Source: Lysobacterales bacterium 63-13 (GTDB taxonomy: Bacteria > Pseudomonadota > Gammaproteobacteria > Xanthomonadales > Rhodanobacteraceae). Taken from it: a stretch of DNA of 64,000 nt. Location: contig MKWR01000028.1 in assembly GCA_001899855.1 (NCBI GenBank), positions 1 through 64,000 on the forward strand, given 5' to 3'. Under the pieces are notes generated by a model. The model did no database searches. It was not told where the DNA came from and saw only the letters and a list, made by a program, of their open reading frames with translations. Shown here piece after piece: positions 14,638 to 23,683 of the stretch; positions within the stretch are counted from its first letter, which is position 1; every line of letters begins with the position of its first letter. Made by a program: the position numbers and the translations under genes.

Positions 14638-15456
14638 ATGAATACCGCAAGCATTTCCACACCGGTCGACGAGCGCTTTCGCGGCCTCGATCGACTCTAT
14701 GGCGCGGGCAGCAGCGCTCGCCTCGCGCAAAAGCATGTCTGCGTGATCGGCATGGGTGGCGTTGGCTCGTGGGTGGTCGAGGCGCTGGCGCGCAGCGCGG
14801 TTGGACAATTGACCATGATCGATGCCGATGACGTCTGTGTCAGCAATACCAATCGGCAGTTGCATGCGCTGGAAGGCCAGTACGGGCGGGCCAAGGTCGA
14901 GGTGATGGCCGAGCGTGCGCGGGCGATCAATCCGGCGATCCGCGTCGACACGATTGCCGAGTTCCTCACGCCATCGAACCTCGAACGCCTGCTTGATCGC
15001 GGCTACGACCTCGTCATCGATTGCTGCGACGCCTTCCGCACCAAGGTGGAAACCATCGTCTGGTGCCGTCGGCGCAAGCTGCCGTTGATCGTCTGCGGAT
15101 CCGCCGGCGGGCGCGTCGATCCGACCCTGGTGCGCGTGCGTGATCTCTCGCGTACCGAGCACGATGCGATGCTCGCCCTGATCCGCAAGAAGTTGCGCGA
15201 GGAGTTTCGTTTCCCGCGCGGGCCGAAGCGATATTTCGGCGTGCAGGCGATCTACTCGCTGGAGAACGTGCGCTACCCGCAGGCCGACGGCAGTGTCTGC
15301 GGCCTGCGTCCCGAGGCAGGCGAGGGCGGCCTCAAGCTCGATTGCGGCGCGGGTCTTGGCGCGGCCACGCATGTCACCGCCGCGTTTGCCTTTGCCAGCG
15401 TCGCCTGCGCCATCGCCAAGCTGCTCGCGCTCAGCGGGAAACCTGCGGCAGGTTGA
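14638..15456 (+). CDS. tcdA: tRNA threonylcarbamoyladenosine dehydratase
   Basis: 272-residue E1-like (ThiF/MoeB fold) enzyme that cyclises t6A37 of tRNA to ct6A using ATP. The Rossmann loop is VIGMGGVGSWVVEALARS, followed by the Asp-rich TMIDADDVCVSNTNRQ and the DLVIDCCDAFRTK segment. Length matches TcdA/CsdL. The 3' end overlaps the convergent tatD gene by 26 bp. Confidence 0.92.
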   Translation: MNTASISTPVDERFRGLDRLYGAGSSARLAQKHVCVIGMGGVGSWVVEALARSAVGQLTMIDADDVCVSNTNRQLHALEGQYGRAKVEVMAERARAINPAIRVDTIAEFLTPSNLERLLDRGYDLVIDCCDAFRTKVETIVWCRRRKLPLIVCGSAGGRVDPTLVRVRDLSRTEHDAMLALIRKKLREEFRFPRGPKRYFGVQAIYSLENVRYPQADGSVCGLRPEAGEGGLKLDCGAGLGAATHVTAAFAFASVACAIAKLLALSGKPAAG

Positions 15457-16204
15457 ACAGGCGGCGGGCGTTGGCCGTGGTCTCGGCAGCGAGATCAGCC
15501 TCGCTTTGCTGGCGCAGGCTGGCGGCCACGGCCAGCACCTCGACCAGCAGGGCCGGCTCGTTGCGCTGGCCTTGATGGCCGTGCAATGGCTGATCGGGCG
15601 AGTCGGTTTCCAGCAGCAGGAATTCTGCCGGCATGCGCGCAACGATGTCGCGCAGGCGCCTGGCGCGCGGATAGGTGAGCGGGCCGCCGATGCCCAGCGA
15701 GAATCCCAGTTTCCAGAATTGCTCGGCCTGCTGCCGGCTTCCGGAGAAACTGTGCACGACGCCGCGCAGGCCGCCGATGCGGCGCAGGCAGGCGGCCACT
15801 TCATCGAAGGCGCGTCGCGCATGCACGATCACCGGCAGGTCGTGATCGCGGGCGAGTTCAAGCTGGGCGTTGAAGTAGTGATATTGCTGGTCGCGATCGA
15901 GTCCTTCGACGAACAGGTCGAGTCCGCATTCGCCAATCGCGAGCGGCTGTTCATCCTTGATGATCGCAGCCAGATCGAGCAGGTGTTGCGGCTCATGTTG
16001 GGCGACGGCCATCGGATGCAGGCCATAGGCCGGATACAGGCCGGCATGCGCCTGGCAGATCTGGCGCAGATGCGCCCAGCCATGCCGGGCAATGGCTGGA
16101 ACAATCTGCGCGTGCACGCCGGCGGCGCGCGCGCGCGCGATCGTCGCCGCGCGGTCGGCGTCGAACGCTTCGGTATCGATATGCGAGTGGCTGTCGATCA
16201 ACAT
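15431..16204 (-). CDS. tatD: TatD-family deoxyribonuclease
   Basis: 257-residue amidohydrolase-fold metal-dependent DNase/exonuclease. Metal ligands are visible: HSH at residues 6-8, the Glu in AIGECGLD, the His in PVIVHAR, the His in GVVHSFSG, and the Asp in LLETDSP. The ATG at 16204 gives MLIDSHSHID; the longer in-frame extension is not supported. It is transcribed after mgtE with a 40-bp gap. Confidence 0.93.
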   Translation of the reverse strand: MLIDSHSHIDTEAFDADRAATIARARAAGVHAQIVPAIARHGWAHLRQICQAHAGLYPAYGLHPMAVAQHEPQHLLDLAAIIKDEQPLAIGECGLDLFVEGLDRDQQYHYFNAQLELARDHDLPVIVHARRAFDEVAACLRRIGGLRGVVHSFSGSRQQAEQFWKLGFSLGIGGPLTYPRARRLRDIVARMPAEFLLLETDSPDQPLHGHQGQRNEPALLVEVLAVAASLRQQSEADLAAETTANARRLFNLPQVSR

Positions 16205-16244
16205 CGGGGCCTCGGGCAAATCGCCGCAATCGGCCGGCTCTGGA

Positions 16245-17447
16245 TCAGCGTGCCACCAGCCAGGCGGCAAGGCCGAGGAACATCGCCAGGCTGACCACGT
16301 CGGTGGCCTTGGTCAGGAAGATGCTGGATGCCGTGGCTGGATCGGCACCGGCACGCTTGAGGACTTGCGGCACGCCGGCACCGACCATGCCGGCAATGCC
16401 GCAGCTTGCGGCCATTGCCAGCCAGGTGATGAAGGCGAGCATGCCGGCGTCGGCATTGCCCTGGTGCCGGGCCAGCAGGTACATGGCGAGCGCGCCGAAC
16501 ACGCCGGTCAGCGAGCCATTGAGCAGGCCGAGCCAGGCTTCCTTGAGCAGATGGCGCAGGCCCTGGCCGGCCTTGAGATCGCCGAAGGTCATGCCGCGCA
16601 GGGTCACCGCCAGCGCCTGCGAGCCGGTGTTGTTGCACTGGTCGGAAAGTACCGGCAGGAATACCGCGAGCAGGACAATCTGGTTGATCGTGCCCTGGAA
16701 CGCGCCGACCACGGCGGCGGTGATGAAGGTGGCAAGCAGGTTGAGCTGCAACCATGGGTGGCGGAAGCGCAGGCTGCGCGGCCATGCCGTGCTCAGGCGC
16801 TCCTCCTTCTCGACACCGACCATCACGCCGGCCTGGGCGCTGATCTCGAACGCCTGTTCCTCGAACAAGACTGCACCGCGCACGACGCCGATCAGCGCGC
16901 CTTCGGAATCGCAGACCGGATAGACCGGGTAGTGGCGACGCACGACTTCGCGCATTGCATCCACGACATCGGTTTCCGGCCGCAGCGAGAACGGACGCGA
17001 GACCATGATTTCCTCGAGGCGCTGCTCGGGCTGGGCGAAGACCATCTCGCGGAAGGTGACGAGGCCGATGAGCTTGTCCTGCTCGTTGACCACGAACACA
17101 TAGGTCATCAAGGTGACCGACGCCACCGGACGCAACCGTTCCAGCACGGCCCCGACCTCGGCCGTGGCGAGGAAGGTTTCCGGCGGCGGCTCCATCAGGC
17201 GGCCAACCGAACCCTCGTTCCAGGTGCGGCTGCTTTGCCATTGTTCACTGGTGCCCTGGCCGGCGGCAAAAGCGATGCGCTTGCGTCGCTCCGGGCCAAA
17301 GCGATCGAGCACGGCGAGGCCGCGACCCGGACCCATCTTTTGCAGGAGTTCGGCGATGGCGGTATCGGGCTGGGTCGCAAGCAGGTGCGCAGCGGCTACG
17401 GCATCCAGATTGCGCAATTCATCGAGCAGGCTGACTTGATCTTGCAT
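16245..17447 (-). CDS. mgtE: MgtE-family magnesium transporter
   Basis: 400-residue Mg2+ channel/transporter. It has an N-terminal superhelical domain (1-95), two CBS domains (about 100-215) that sense cytosolic Mg2+, and a C-terminal pore domain with five transmembrane helices. The signature is TFITAAVVGAFQGTI...FLPVLSDQCNNTGSQALAVTLRG. It lies upstream of tatD on the same strand. The 147 bp between mgtE and sleB hold no clear feature. Confidence 0.92.
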   Translation of the reverse strand: MQDQVSLLDELRNLDAVAAAHLLATQPDTAIAELLQKMGPGRGLAVLDRFGPERRKRIAFAAGQGTSEQWQSSRTWNEGSVGRLMEPPPETFLATAEVGAVLERLRPVASVTLMTYVFVVNEQDKLIGLVTFREMVFAQPEQRLEEIMVSRPFSLRPETDVVDAMREVVRRHYPVYPVCDSEGALIGVVRGAVLFEEQAFEISAQAGVMVGVEKEERLSTAWPRSLRFRHPWLQLNLLATFITAAVVGAFQGTINQIVLLAVFLPVLSDQCNNTGSQALAVTLRGMTFGDLKAGQGLRHLLKEAWLGLLNGSLTGVFGALAMYLLARHQGNADAGMLAFITWLAMAASCGIAGMVGAGVPQVLKRAGADPATASSIFLTKATDVVSLAMFLGLAAWLVAR

Positions 17448-17594
17448 GGCGAGTCATTCCGGGGAGCGGCGATGCTACCCGAAGCGTGGCAACGCGGATA
17501 TGAATCGAGGCGTGCCGGATGGACGCGGACGGGAGGACTTGGGGCAACGCCGTTGCCCGGCGCGCATGCGGCGCGCTGCAATGCTGCGGATTGC

Positions 17595-18032
17595 TCAGTT
17601 GACCCGATAGAAACTGTGCGCGCCAATCACTGCCAGCGGCTCGCCCTTTCTCCACGTTGGCGCGGCGTGTTCCTCGGCGACAAAGTGATCCGCATCGGGA
17701 ACCACGAACTGGCGTTTCTCGATGGGCAGATCCCACATCTGCAAGGCGTGGCCAGCAACCTGCCAGGCCTTGGACCAGGCCTCCGGATTGCGCAACATGT
17801 AGTTCTTGTTGGTTGTCGAAATGGCGAATTGCAGACGTGCATTGACCACTTCGCAGACATCGTCGCCCCAGCGGCCGTCATCCAGACGACGCATCGCGAC
17901 TTCGGCCACCGCAGCCTGACCCAGCGAAGTCTCGCTGCGGGCTTCAAGGTAGACCATCGTGGCAAGGCAGGTTCGATCTGCATCATGTTGCGGCAGTATC
18001 GATGCCAGCCAGAGTAGCCAGGCCAATTTCAT
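17595..18032 (-). CDS. SleB-type cell-wall hydrolase
   Basis: 145-residue secreted protein with a hydrophobic N-terminus (MKLAWLLWLASILP) and a SleB/Hydrolase_2 domain. The catalytic-type Glu is in CLATMVYLEARSETSLGQAAVAEVAMRR, and the C-terminal HSFYRV motif is present. It probably acts as a peptidoglycan lytic enzyme in the periplasm. The start has AGGAGAAAC upstream. Confidence 0.85.
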   Translation of the reverse strand: MKLAWLLWLASILPQHDADRTCLATMVYLEARSETSLGQAAVAEVAMRRLDDGRWGDDVCEVVNARLQFAISTTNKNYMLRNPEAWSKAWQVAGHALQMWDLPIEKRQFVVPDADHFVAEEHAAPTWRKGEPLAVIGAHSFYRVN

Positions 18033-18556
18033 CGTCCAGTTTCTCCTGCAAAGCAAGGCCGGCGGAATCCAGTGGACTTGCACGGTTCGTGCTGCAGCCC
18101 GCTGCGGGTATTGCTTCCGCTCGACCATCAGGTGCCCGAATGAAACTGTTTCAAGCACCACGGTTCGCAGGCAATTCGATTCGGGAATGACGTGAAATCC
18201 ACCCCGTGCGGCTTGCTGCGATCTTGGAATTGGATCGGCGCGTGATTCGCTGCCTGATCTGCGGGCTGTGACGTCGGCCTGTCGCGGCGATCGTCCTGTC
18301 CCGTTGCTGCGTACTCTCCCTGCGACGAAATGTAAAAATTACGTCAAACCAACAGAGATCCGGTGGGTGTGTCCACCACCACATACGACTCGGCGCGCAG
18401 AATAATGGTTTGAATCCGGCTTGTCACCAAGTTTTTGCGCAAACATGAACGAGGCGTTCAGGATGCAAATCGGTGAACATTGGATTCAAATGACGCAACG
18501 GGAAATCATGGCGTATTTTCTGAAATACGCTGTTTATTTTTGTATCTTTGTGTCAT
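18033..18556. other. 524-bp intergenic region with a stem-loop
   Basis: The region contains no supportable gene. The stretch 18410-18556 is markedly AT-rich. A perfect 8-bp hairpin, GCGTATTT-TCTG-AAATACGC, is at 18511-18530 and is followed on the + strand by a T-rich run (TGTTTATTTTTG). It could terminate + strand transcripts and, less well, the phnD-like gene read leftward. A shorter GGTGG...CCACC dyad is at 18362-18377. Confidence 0.55.
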
Positions 18557-19387
18557 TTATTTCTTGTAGCCGTAGAATCCGCTGAGCATGCCTTGCGCGC
18601 CGGCGTAGTCCTTGGCTTCGGCGGCGACGAACCGGGTAATGCCGAGTTCGAGCAGCAGGTCGCCGAGTTCCGGGGCGCCTTCGACATTGAGCAGGGCATC
18701 GCGAACCTTGTTGCGTACATCCTCGGGAACGTTCGGCGAGGCGAGGATGGCCGGGCCGGCGAACTCCCGCGAGGTGAACAAGGTGACCATCGACGGATTG
18801 CCGAAGGTTTCCATCATCCAGGTCGGGAAGATCATCGCCTGGGCTTCACCGCTGTTGAAGATGTCGAGGCAGTCGCGCCACGATGCCGCATTGGAACTGA
18901 TGTCCGGTTGTTGCACGGGATCCGGGAAGATCTGCATCAGCACCGCATAGCCGAGACTCGGTGCAGGCATCGTCGCGATGCGCGAGGAGAGCAGGGCGTT
19001 CGGGCTCTTGCCCTCGAAATCAGGGTTGGCGAGCAAGGTGTAGGAAGTCGCCTGCGAGCGGCGCACGAGTGGAATGAAGCCGAGGTGGTTGATGCGGTAA
19101 TCGGCGAACTGCGCTTCGTCGTAGGAGAAATCCGTCTGCTCGGGTTTCAGGATGTCGCGCCAGTAGCTTGCATAGTTGGCGGCCGGGGCCAGCACGAATT
19201 TCTCGCCGGTGGCCTTGCTCAGGTATTCAAGCAGGGGCTTGTAGATTTCCTCGGCGGCGGCCGGCGTGTAGGCCGGCTCTGGAGTGAAGCGGTATTCCGC
19301 AGCCTGGACGCTGGTGCTGGCGACGGCCGTACACAGACACGCGGCAAGCAGACGAAAGATGCGGCGTGGCTTGGTCGGGATGCTCAT
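18557..19387 (-). CDS. PhnD-like periplasmic substrate-binding protein
   Basis: 276-residue exported protein with a signal peptide (cleavage expected after STSVQA, about residue 29). The mature part matches the phosphate/phosphite/phosphonate-binding PhnD-like family: FTPEPAYTPAAAEEIYKPLLEYLSKATG, then DFSYDEAQFADYRIN and AMIFPTWMMETFG. No ABC permease or ATPase is next to it, so it may serve a distant transporter or act as a sensor input. The ligand cannot be told from sequence. Confidence 0.78.
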   Translation of the reverse strand: MSIPTKPRRIFRLLAACLCTAVASTSVQAAEYRFTPEPAYTPAAAEEIYKPLLEYLSKATGEKFVLAPAANYASYWRDILKPEQTDFSYDEAQFADYRINHLGFIPLVRRSQATSYTLLANPDFEGKSPNALLSSRIATMPAPSLGYAVLMQIFPDPVQQPDISSNAASWRDCLDIFNSGEAQAMIFPTWMMETFGNPSMVTLFTSREFAGPAILASPNVPEDVRNKVRDALLNVEGAPELGDLLLELGITRFVAAEAKDYAGAQGMLSGFYGYKK

Positions 19388-19472
19388 GCGTTCGTCTCCT
19401 CGGCTGGGTGTGAAGCAGTTGGACAATGCCATGCAAGGCGCATACCACCATTACGCCAGACGGTCCCGGGAT

Positions 19473-20300
19473 TCAAGTGGCGAGGATCACGCCGCACCCG
19501 GACGCAAGTTGCATGCGGGCATCTTCCGGCAGGTCGATCGGCAGCACGCCAAGTGCCGCGCAGATGCCATCCTGTGGCTGCGCCGCATACAGGATCCGAC
19601 CCGACAGCGATGCCGTGCCGGCGATTTCGATCACGGCACCCGGCGCGGGAGCAAGGTCGCATTCCAGTTTCAGCGGCACGCAGGTGCGCTTGTTGCCGCC
19701 GCGATAATGCAGGCGCGCAACGATTTCCTGTCCCGGGTAGCAACCCTTGCCGAGGCTGATCGCGCCAAGCCGCTCGAGTCCAAGTGCTTGCGGCGTGAAC
19801 TCCTCGGCGGTTTCGCTGCCGATCCACGGCAGGCCTGCGGCAATATCCTCGCGAACCCAGGCTTGCAGGCGATCTGCATCGAGGGGCGGCTCGGTGTCGC
19901 AGTCGATGATCGCTGCATGGCGCGGCGGCGAGCCCGGCAGATCCAGCAGCCAGATGTCTGCAGCTTGCTCCGGCGTGCCTCCGCCGGTCGCGTGCAGGTC
20001 CAGCAGCCAGCGCCCGGCAAGTGGTTGCATGCGCACTTTCGAGCGCAACACATACATGGACAGTCGCTGCGCCATGCTTGCCGCCTCACCGCGAGGCAGC
20101 CATGCCAGCAGGCGATCCTCGCGGCTGCGCAGCAGGGCGAAGACGTTGCGCACGCGACCCGCCGGATCGAGCCAGGCGCTCCATTGCCATTGTCCATCCA
20201 CCAGCGCATCGACATTGCTGGTGAATTGCGCGTGGGCGAAAGCGCGTGCATCGAGGCCGGAAATTTCGAGTATCTGTGCTGGGGCGAGCGCATCGGGCAC
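19473..20300 (-). CDS. ygfZ: YgfZ/GcvT-domain folate-binding protein
   Basis: 275-residue protein with the YgfZ signature KGCYPGQE (in ISLGKGCYPGQEIVARLHYRGGNKR), whose Cys is required for Fe-S cluster repair/assembly with tetrahydrofolate. It is divergent from the succinate dehydrogenase operon, which makes sense because SdhB carries Fe-S clusters. The 275 bp to the SdhAF4 start should hold both promoters; no unambiguous boxes are seen. Confidence 0.92.
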   Translation of the reverse strand: MPDALAPAQILEISGLDARAFAHAQFTSNVDALVDGQWQWSAWLDPAGRVRNVFALLRSREDRLLAWLPRGEAASMAQRLSMYVLRSKVRMQPLAGRWLLDLHATGGGTPEQAADIWLLDLPGSPPRHAAIIDCDTEPPLDADRLQAWVREDIAAGLPWIGSETAEEFTPQALGLERLGAISLGKGCYPGQEIVARLHYRGGNKRTCVPLKLECDLAPAPGAVIEIAGTASLSGRILYAAQPQDGICAALGVLPIDLPEDARMQLASGCGVILAT

Positions 20301-20575
20301 GGTGTTCGGGGCTCATCGGAAAGGGGCGATGTGTCCACGATGCGACCTCACCTGCAGGGACGCAAGTGCGCTCGAGGTTGTCAGAATCGCCCCCGGGCAT
20401 TAAGATTTTGTGGCTCCTCGCGGGCTTTGTCGCGACATCTTGCTCGTGGCGCGGGGCTTCCTGGCTTGATGCAGTGCCTCGCCCGGACTGCCGCACGATC
20501 CTGCAAGGCGCAAAGGTCGCCGCGCATGGCAACCTGCCCATCCACCTCCAGCGATTCGATTCCAGATAGCCAGCC

Positions 20576-20740
20576 ATGACACATCGCGATCCCGACCCAG
20601 CAGCGCAACCTGCAATACCCGCCGAAGCGGGTGAGTCGAGACGGGATGACCGGCAACCTGTCGAGATTGACGGCCGTGGCGGACTTGATCCGACGCGCTA
20701 TGGCGATTGGGAAAAGAATGGTCGTTGCATTGATTTCTAG
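20576..20740 (+). CDS. sdhAF4: Succinate dehydrogenase assembly factor 4 homologue (DUF1674)
   Basis: 54-residue protein. The C-terminus DPTRYGDWEKNGRCIDF is the diagnostic motif of DUF1674/SdhAF4, with the N-terminal half acidic and disordered. SdhAF4 binds flavinylated SdhA and protects it until it joins SdhB. It lies 59 bp upstream of sdhC on the same strand, so it is probably the first gene of the sdh operon. A start at 20576 gives MTHRDPDP. Confidence 0.88.
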   Translation: MTHRDPDPAAQPAIPAEAGESRRDDRQPVEIDGRGGLDPTRYGDWEKNGRCIDF

Positions 20741-20799
20741 GAATTGAATCCCGGTTTCGAACCACCGGTTCGCCAGCCAAACGCACAAGGCCAGCTTCC

Positions 20800-21195
20800 A
20801 TGCCATCCACCGCACGCCCATTGTCTCCGCATCTGCAGGTCTATCGCCGGCAGATCCAGATGGTCACCTCGATCGTGCATCGCGCGACCGGCATCATCCT
20901 TGTCTTTGGCGGCTTGCTGGTCGCTGCCGCCTTGCTGGCCCTGGCCAGTGGTGCGGATGCCTGGGCCTGCGTCACCTCGCTGGCGGGCTCGTGGTTCGGC
21001 CTCCTCGTGCTGTTCGGCTGGACCTGGGCACTTGCCTACCACTGGCTCAATGGCATCCGCCATCTGCTGCAGGATGTCGGTTGGGGTTATTCGATCGCGC
21101 AGTTCGTGCGCAATGGCTGGATCTCGGTGATCGGCAGCCTGATCCTGACCGCCATCGTCTGGGTCGCGGTCTACAGTTGCGGGGGAATCGCATGA
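20800..21195 (+). CDS. sdhC: Succinate dehydrogenase cytochrome b556 subunit
   Basis: 131-residue inner-membrane subunit of complex II with three transmembrane helices. The N-terminal [27 protein letters not shown] carries the SdhC signature (SxxHR). The heme-ligand His is in [17 protein letters not shown]. It anchors SdhAB and binds ubiquinone with SdhD. It overlaps sdhD by 4 bp (ATGA). Confidence 0.95.
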   Translation: MPSTARPLSPHLQVYRRQIQMVTSIVHRATGIILVFGGLLVAAALLALASGADAWACVTSLAGSWFGLLVLFGWTWALAYHWLNGIRHLLQDVGWGYSIAQFVRNGWISVIGSLILTAIVWVAVYSCGGIA

Positions 21196-21584
21196 ACAAC
21201 ATCGATCCGTTGCGCGCGCCACTGAAGAACGCGCGCGGACTTGGCTCGGCCAAGGACGGTACGCGGCATTTCATCATCCAGCGCATCACCGCGGTGGCAT
21301 TGCTGGTGCTGGCCGTCTATTTCGTCGCCCTGCTGGTAAGCCTGGCCGGTGCCGATTACGCCAGCGCGCGCGCCGCCGTGGCGCGGCCGTTCAATGCAAT
21401 CCTGCTGATCGCCTTCCTCATCGCGATGTTCTGGCATGGCCAGCTTGGCATGCAGGTCGTCATCGAGGATTACGTGCATGCGCCGGGACTGGCGATAACC
21501 TGCCAGTTGATCGTGCGTTTCGTCTGTTTCCTCGCTGCCCTGGCGAGTGTTTTCGCCGTGCTTCGACTCGCCCTGGGGGCCTGA
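21192..21584 (+). CDS. sdhD: Succinate dehydrogenase membrane anchor subunit
   Basis: 130-residue three-helix membrane subunit. It starts [21 protein letters not shown], followed by the [14 protein letters not shown] helix. The heme-ligand His candidate is in [15 protein letters not shown], with the Asp/Tyr near the quinone site. It is coupled to sdhC by overlap and followed 2 bases later by sdhA. Confidence 0.95.
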   Translation: MNNIDPLRAPLKNARGLGSAKDGTRHFIIQRITAVALLVLAVYFVALLVSLAGADYASARAAVARPFNAILLIAFLIAMFWHGQLGMQVVIEDYVHAPGLAITCQLIVRFVCFLAALASVFAVLRLALGA

Positions 21585-21586
21585 GA

Positions 21587-23377
21587 ATGTCTGCGTACAA
21601 GATCCAGGAACATGAGTACGACATGATCGTCGTCGGTGCCGGCGGTTCCGGCCTGCGCGCCACCTTTGGCCTCGCCGCCAAGGGCTTGAAGACGGTCTGC
21701 ATCACCAAGGTGTTTCCGACGCGCTCGCACACGGTGGCGGCGCAAGGTGGCATCTCCGCCGCGCTCGGCAACATGGGCGAGGACGATTGGCGCTACCACT
21801 ATTACGACACCATCAAGGGTTCCGACTGGCTCGGCGACCAGGATGCGATCGAATACATGTGCAAGGAAGCGCCGGCGGCGATCATCGAGCTTGAGCACTA
21901 CGGCTTGCCGTTCTCGCGCACCGAGGAAGGCAAGATCTACCAGCGCCCGTTTGGCGGCATGACGACCAAGTACGGCGAGGGCCCGCCAGCGCAACGCACC
22001 TGTGCGGCGGCCGATCGCACCGGTCATGCCATGCTGCATACCCTGTACCAGCAGTCGCTCGCCCACGATGCGCAGTTCATGATCGAGTATTTCGCCCTCG
22101 ACCTGATCTGGGACGAGGAAGGCGTCTGCCGGGGCGTGCTTGCCCTCGACATGGCCGAAGGCACCCTGCACCTGTTCCGCGGCCACGGCGTCGTGCTTGC
22201 CACCGGCGGTTACGGGCGTGCCTTCTTCAGCGCGACTTCCGCGCATACCTGCACCGGCGACGGTGGCGGCCTCGTGCTGCGTTCGGGCCTGGCCCTGCAG
22301 GACATGGAGTTCGTGCAGTTCCATCCCACCGGCATCTACGGTGCCGGCTGCCTGATCACCGAAGGCGTGCGCGGCGAAGGCGGCATCCTGCGCAATTCCA
22401 GCGGCGAGCGCTTCATGGAGCGCTATGCGCCGCACTACAAGGACCTGGCCTCGCGCGATGTGGTCAGTCGCTCGATGACCATCGAGATCCGCGAAGGCCG
22501 TGGCGTCGGCGAACACCACGATCACCTGCTGCTCGACCTGACCCATCTCGGTCCCGAGGTCATCCACGAGAAGCTGCCCGGCATTGCCGAGAGCGCGCGC
22601 ATCTTCGCCAATGTCGACGTCACCAGGCAGCCGATCCCGGTGCTGCCGACCGTGCACTACAACATGGGTGGCATTCCCACCAACTATCACGGCGAAGTCG
22701 TGCAGCGGGTGGGCGGGAATCCCGATCACGTCGTGCCCGGTTTGTATGCGATCGGCGAGGCGGCCTGCGTTTCCGTGCATGGCGGCAATCGGCTCGGTTC
22801 GAATTCGCTGCTCGATCTGGTCGTGTTTGGTCGCGCCGTGGCCAATCGCTGCGCCGAGACGATCAAGCCCGGTGCCTTGCACAAGCAACTGCCGGCATCG
22901 GCCTGCGACAAGGCGCTGGCCAACCTGGACAAGCTGCGCAATTCCAACGGCAGTTCGCCGACGGCCGAGATCCGCCTCAACATGCAACGCACGATGCAGG
23001 CCGATGCAGCGGTGTTCCGCACGGCAAAGACCTTGACCGAGGGCTGCGAGAAGATGGCCAAGGTGTTCAGCAGTTTCGAGGACGTCAAGGTCAGCGACCG
23101 CTCGCTGGTCTGGAATTCGGATCTGATCGAGACCTACGAATTGCAGAACCTGCTGTACAACGCGGTGGCCACGATCAACTCGGCCGAGCAGCGCAAGGAA
23201 AGCCGTGGCGCGCATGCGCGCGAGGATTTTCCCGAGCGCGACGACGAAAATTGGCAGAAGCACACCCTGGTCAAGGTTGACGAGTCGGGCAAGAGCAGCT
23301 TCGACTTCCGCCCCGTGCACATGTTCACGTTGACCGACGAAGTCGCGGTGGTGCCGCCGGCGAAACGGGTGTATTGA
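21587..23377 (+). CDS. sdhA: Succinate dehydrogenase flavoprotein subunit
   Basis: 596-residue FAD subunit that oxidises succinate to fumarate in the TCA cycle. The FAD-binding GxGxxG is [19 protein letters not shown]. The covalent-FAD His is in [14 protein letters not shown], and the active-site segment [15 protein letters not shown] and [15 protein letters not shown] are intact. It is full length for the family. A 306-bp gap with a 7-bp repeat array separates it from sdhB, which is unusual inside this operon. Confidence 0.97.
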   Translation: MSAYKIQEHEYDMIVVGAGGSGLRATFGLAAKGLKTVCITKVFPTRSHTVAAQGGISAALGNMGEDDWRYHYYDTIKGSDWLGDQDAIEYMCKEAPAAIIELEHYGLPFSRTEEGKIYQRPFGGMTTKYGEGPPAQRTCAAADRTGHAMLHTLYQQSLAHDAQFMIEYFALDLIWDEEGVCRGVLALDMAEGTLHLFRGHGVVLATGGYGRAFFSATSAHTCTGDGGGLVLRSGLALQDMEFVQFHPTGIYGAGCLITEGVRGEGGILRNSSGERFMERYAPHYKDLASRDVVSRSMTIEIREGRGVGEHHDHLLLDLTHLGPEVIHEKLPGIAESARIFANVDVTRQPIPVLPTVHYNMGGIPTNYHGEVVQRVGGNPDHVVPGLYAIGEAACVSVHGGNRLGSNSLLDLVVFGRAVANRCAETIKPGALHKQLPASACDKALANLDKLRNSNGSSPTAEIRLNMQRTMQADAAVFRTAKTLTEGCEKMAKVFSSFEDVKVSDRSLVWNSDLIETYELQNLLYNAVATINSAEQRKESRGAHAREDFPERDDENWQKHTLVKVDESGKSSFDFRPVHMFTLTDEVAVVPPAKRVY

Positions 23378-23391
23378 AAGCCGGAATTGGA

Positions 23392-23523
23392 GATTCGGGA
23401 TTCGGGATTCGGGATTCGGGATTCGGGAGTCGGGATTCGGGATTCGGGATTCGGGATTCGGGATTCGGGATTCGGGATTCGGGATTCGGGAGTCGGGAGT
23501 CGGGAGTCGGGAGTCGGGAGTCG
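23392..23523. repeat. 7-bp tandem repeat (about 19 units of GATTCGG/GAGTCGG)
   Basis: About 132 bp of uninterrupted heptamers. Most are GATTCGG; the last four or so and one internal unit are GAGTCGG. It lies in the gap between sdhA and sdhB. GGGATTC-type arrays are common between genes in Xanthomonadales. Because seven is not a multiple of three, ORFs run through it by chance; none is a gene. The rest of 23378-23683 is unassigned apart from the REP-like element next to it. Confidence 0.95.
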
Positions 23524-23568
23524 AACAACGGCGCGGGTTTCGATAACCGTCGAGGCGTTTCTGCTTCG

Positions 23569-23600
23569 TTGTAGGAGGCGGCTTCAGCCGCGATGCTTTA
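23569..23600. repeat. REP-like extragenic palindrome
   Basis: The sequence GTAGGAGGCGGCTTCAGCCG continues as CGATGCTTT. It contains the dyad CGGCTTCAGCCG and resembles the TAGGAGCGGCTTCAGCCGCGA-type repetitive extragenic palindromes of Xanthomonadales and Pseudomonas. It lies between the heptamer array and sdhB. It could stabilise mRNA ends or bind gyrase, as other REPs do; this is an inference. Confidence 0.6.
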
Positions 23601-23683
23601 CCTGATGGTCGAACCGATTGATTTGTCGTTGATGCATTGAACGCTGCGGATCAAGGTTGGGATTCGCTTGGAGAATTCGAGTC

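Noticed and set aside
18511-18530. Terminator of the PhnD-like gene
   Set aside because: The hairpin is perfect, but the T-run is on the + strand side, so it would not terminate leftward transcription efficiently.
20246-20569. Open frame just before the SdhAF4 gene, with a lipoprotein-like stretch (WLLAGFVATSC)
   Set aside because: No ATG or ribosome site near the hydrophobic stretch and no family resemblance; the region is more likely the divergent promoter.
21470-23320. 616-codon open frame on the minus strand
   Set aside because: Complement of sdhA; composition is rich in His/Gln/Arg/Gly as expected for a shadow frame.
23392-23523. CRISPR array
   Set aside because: Units are 7 bp with no spacers and no cas genes; it is a simple tandem repeat.
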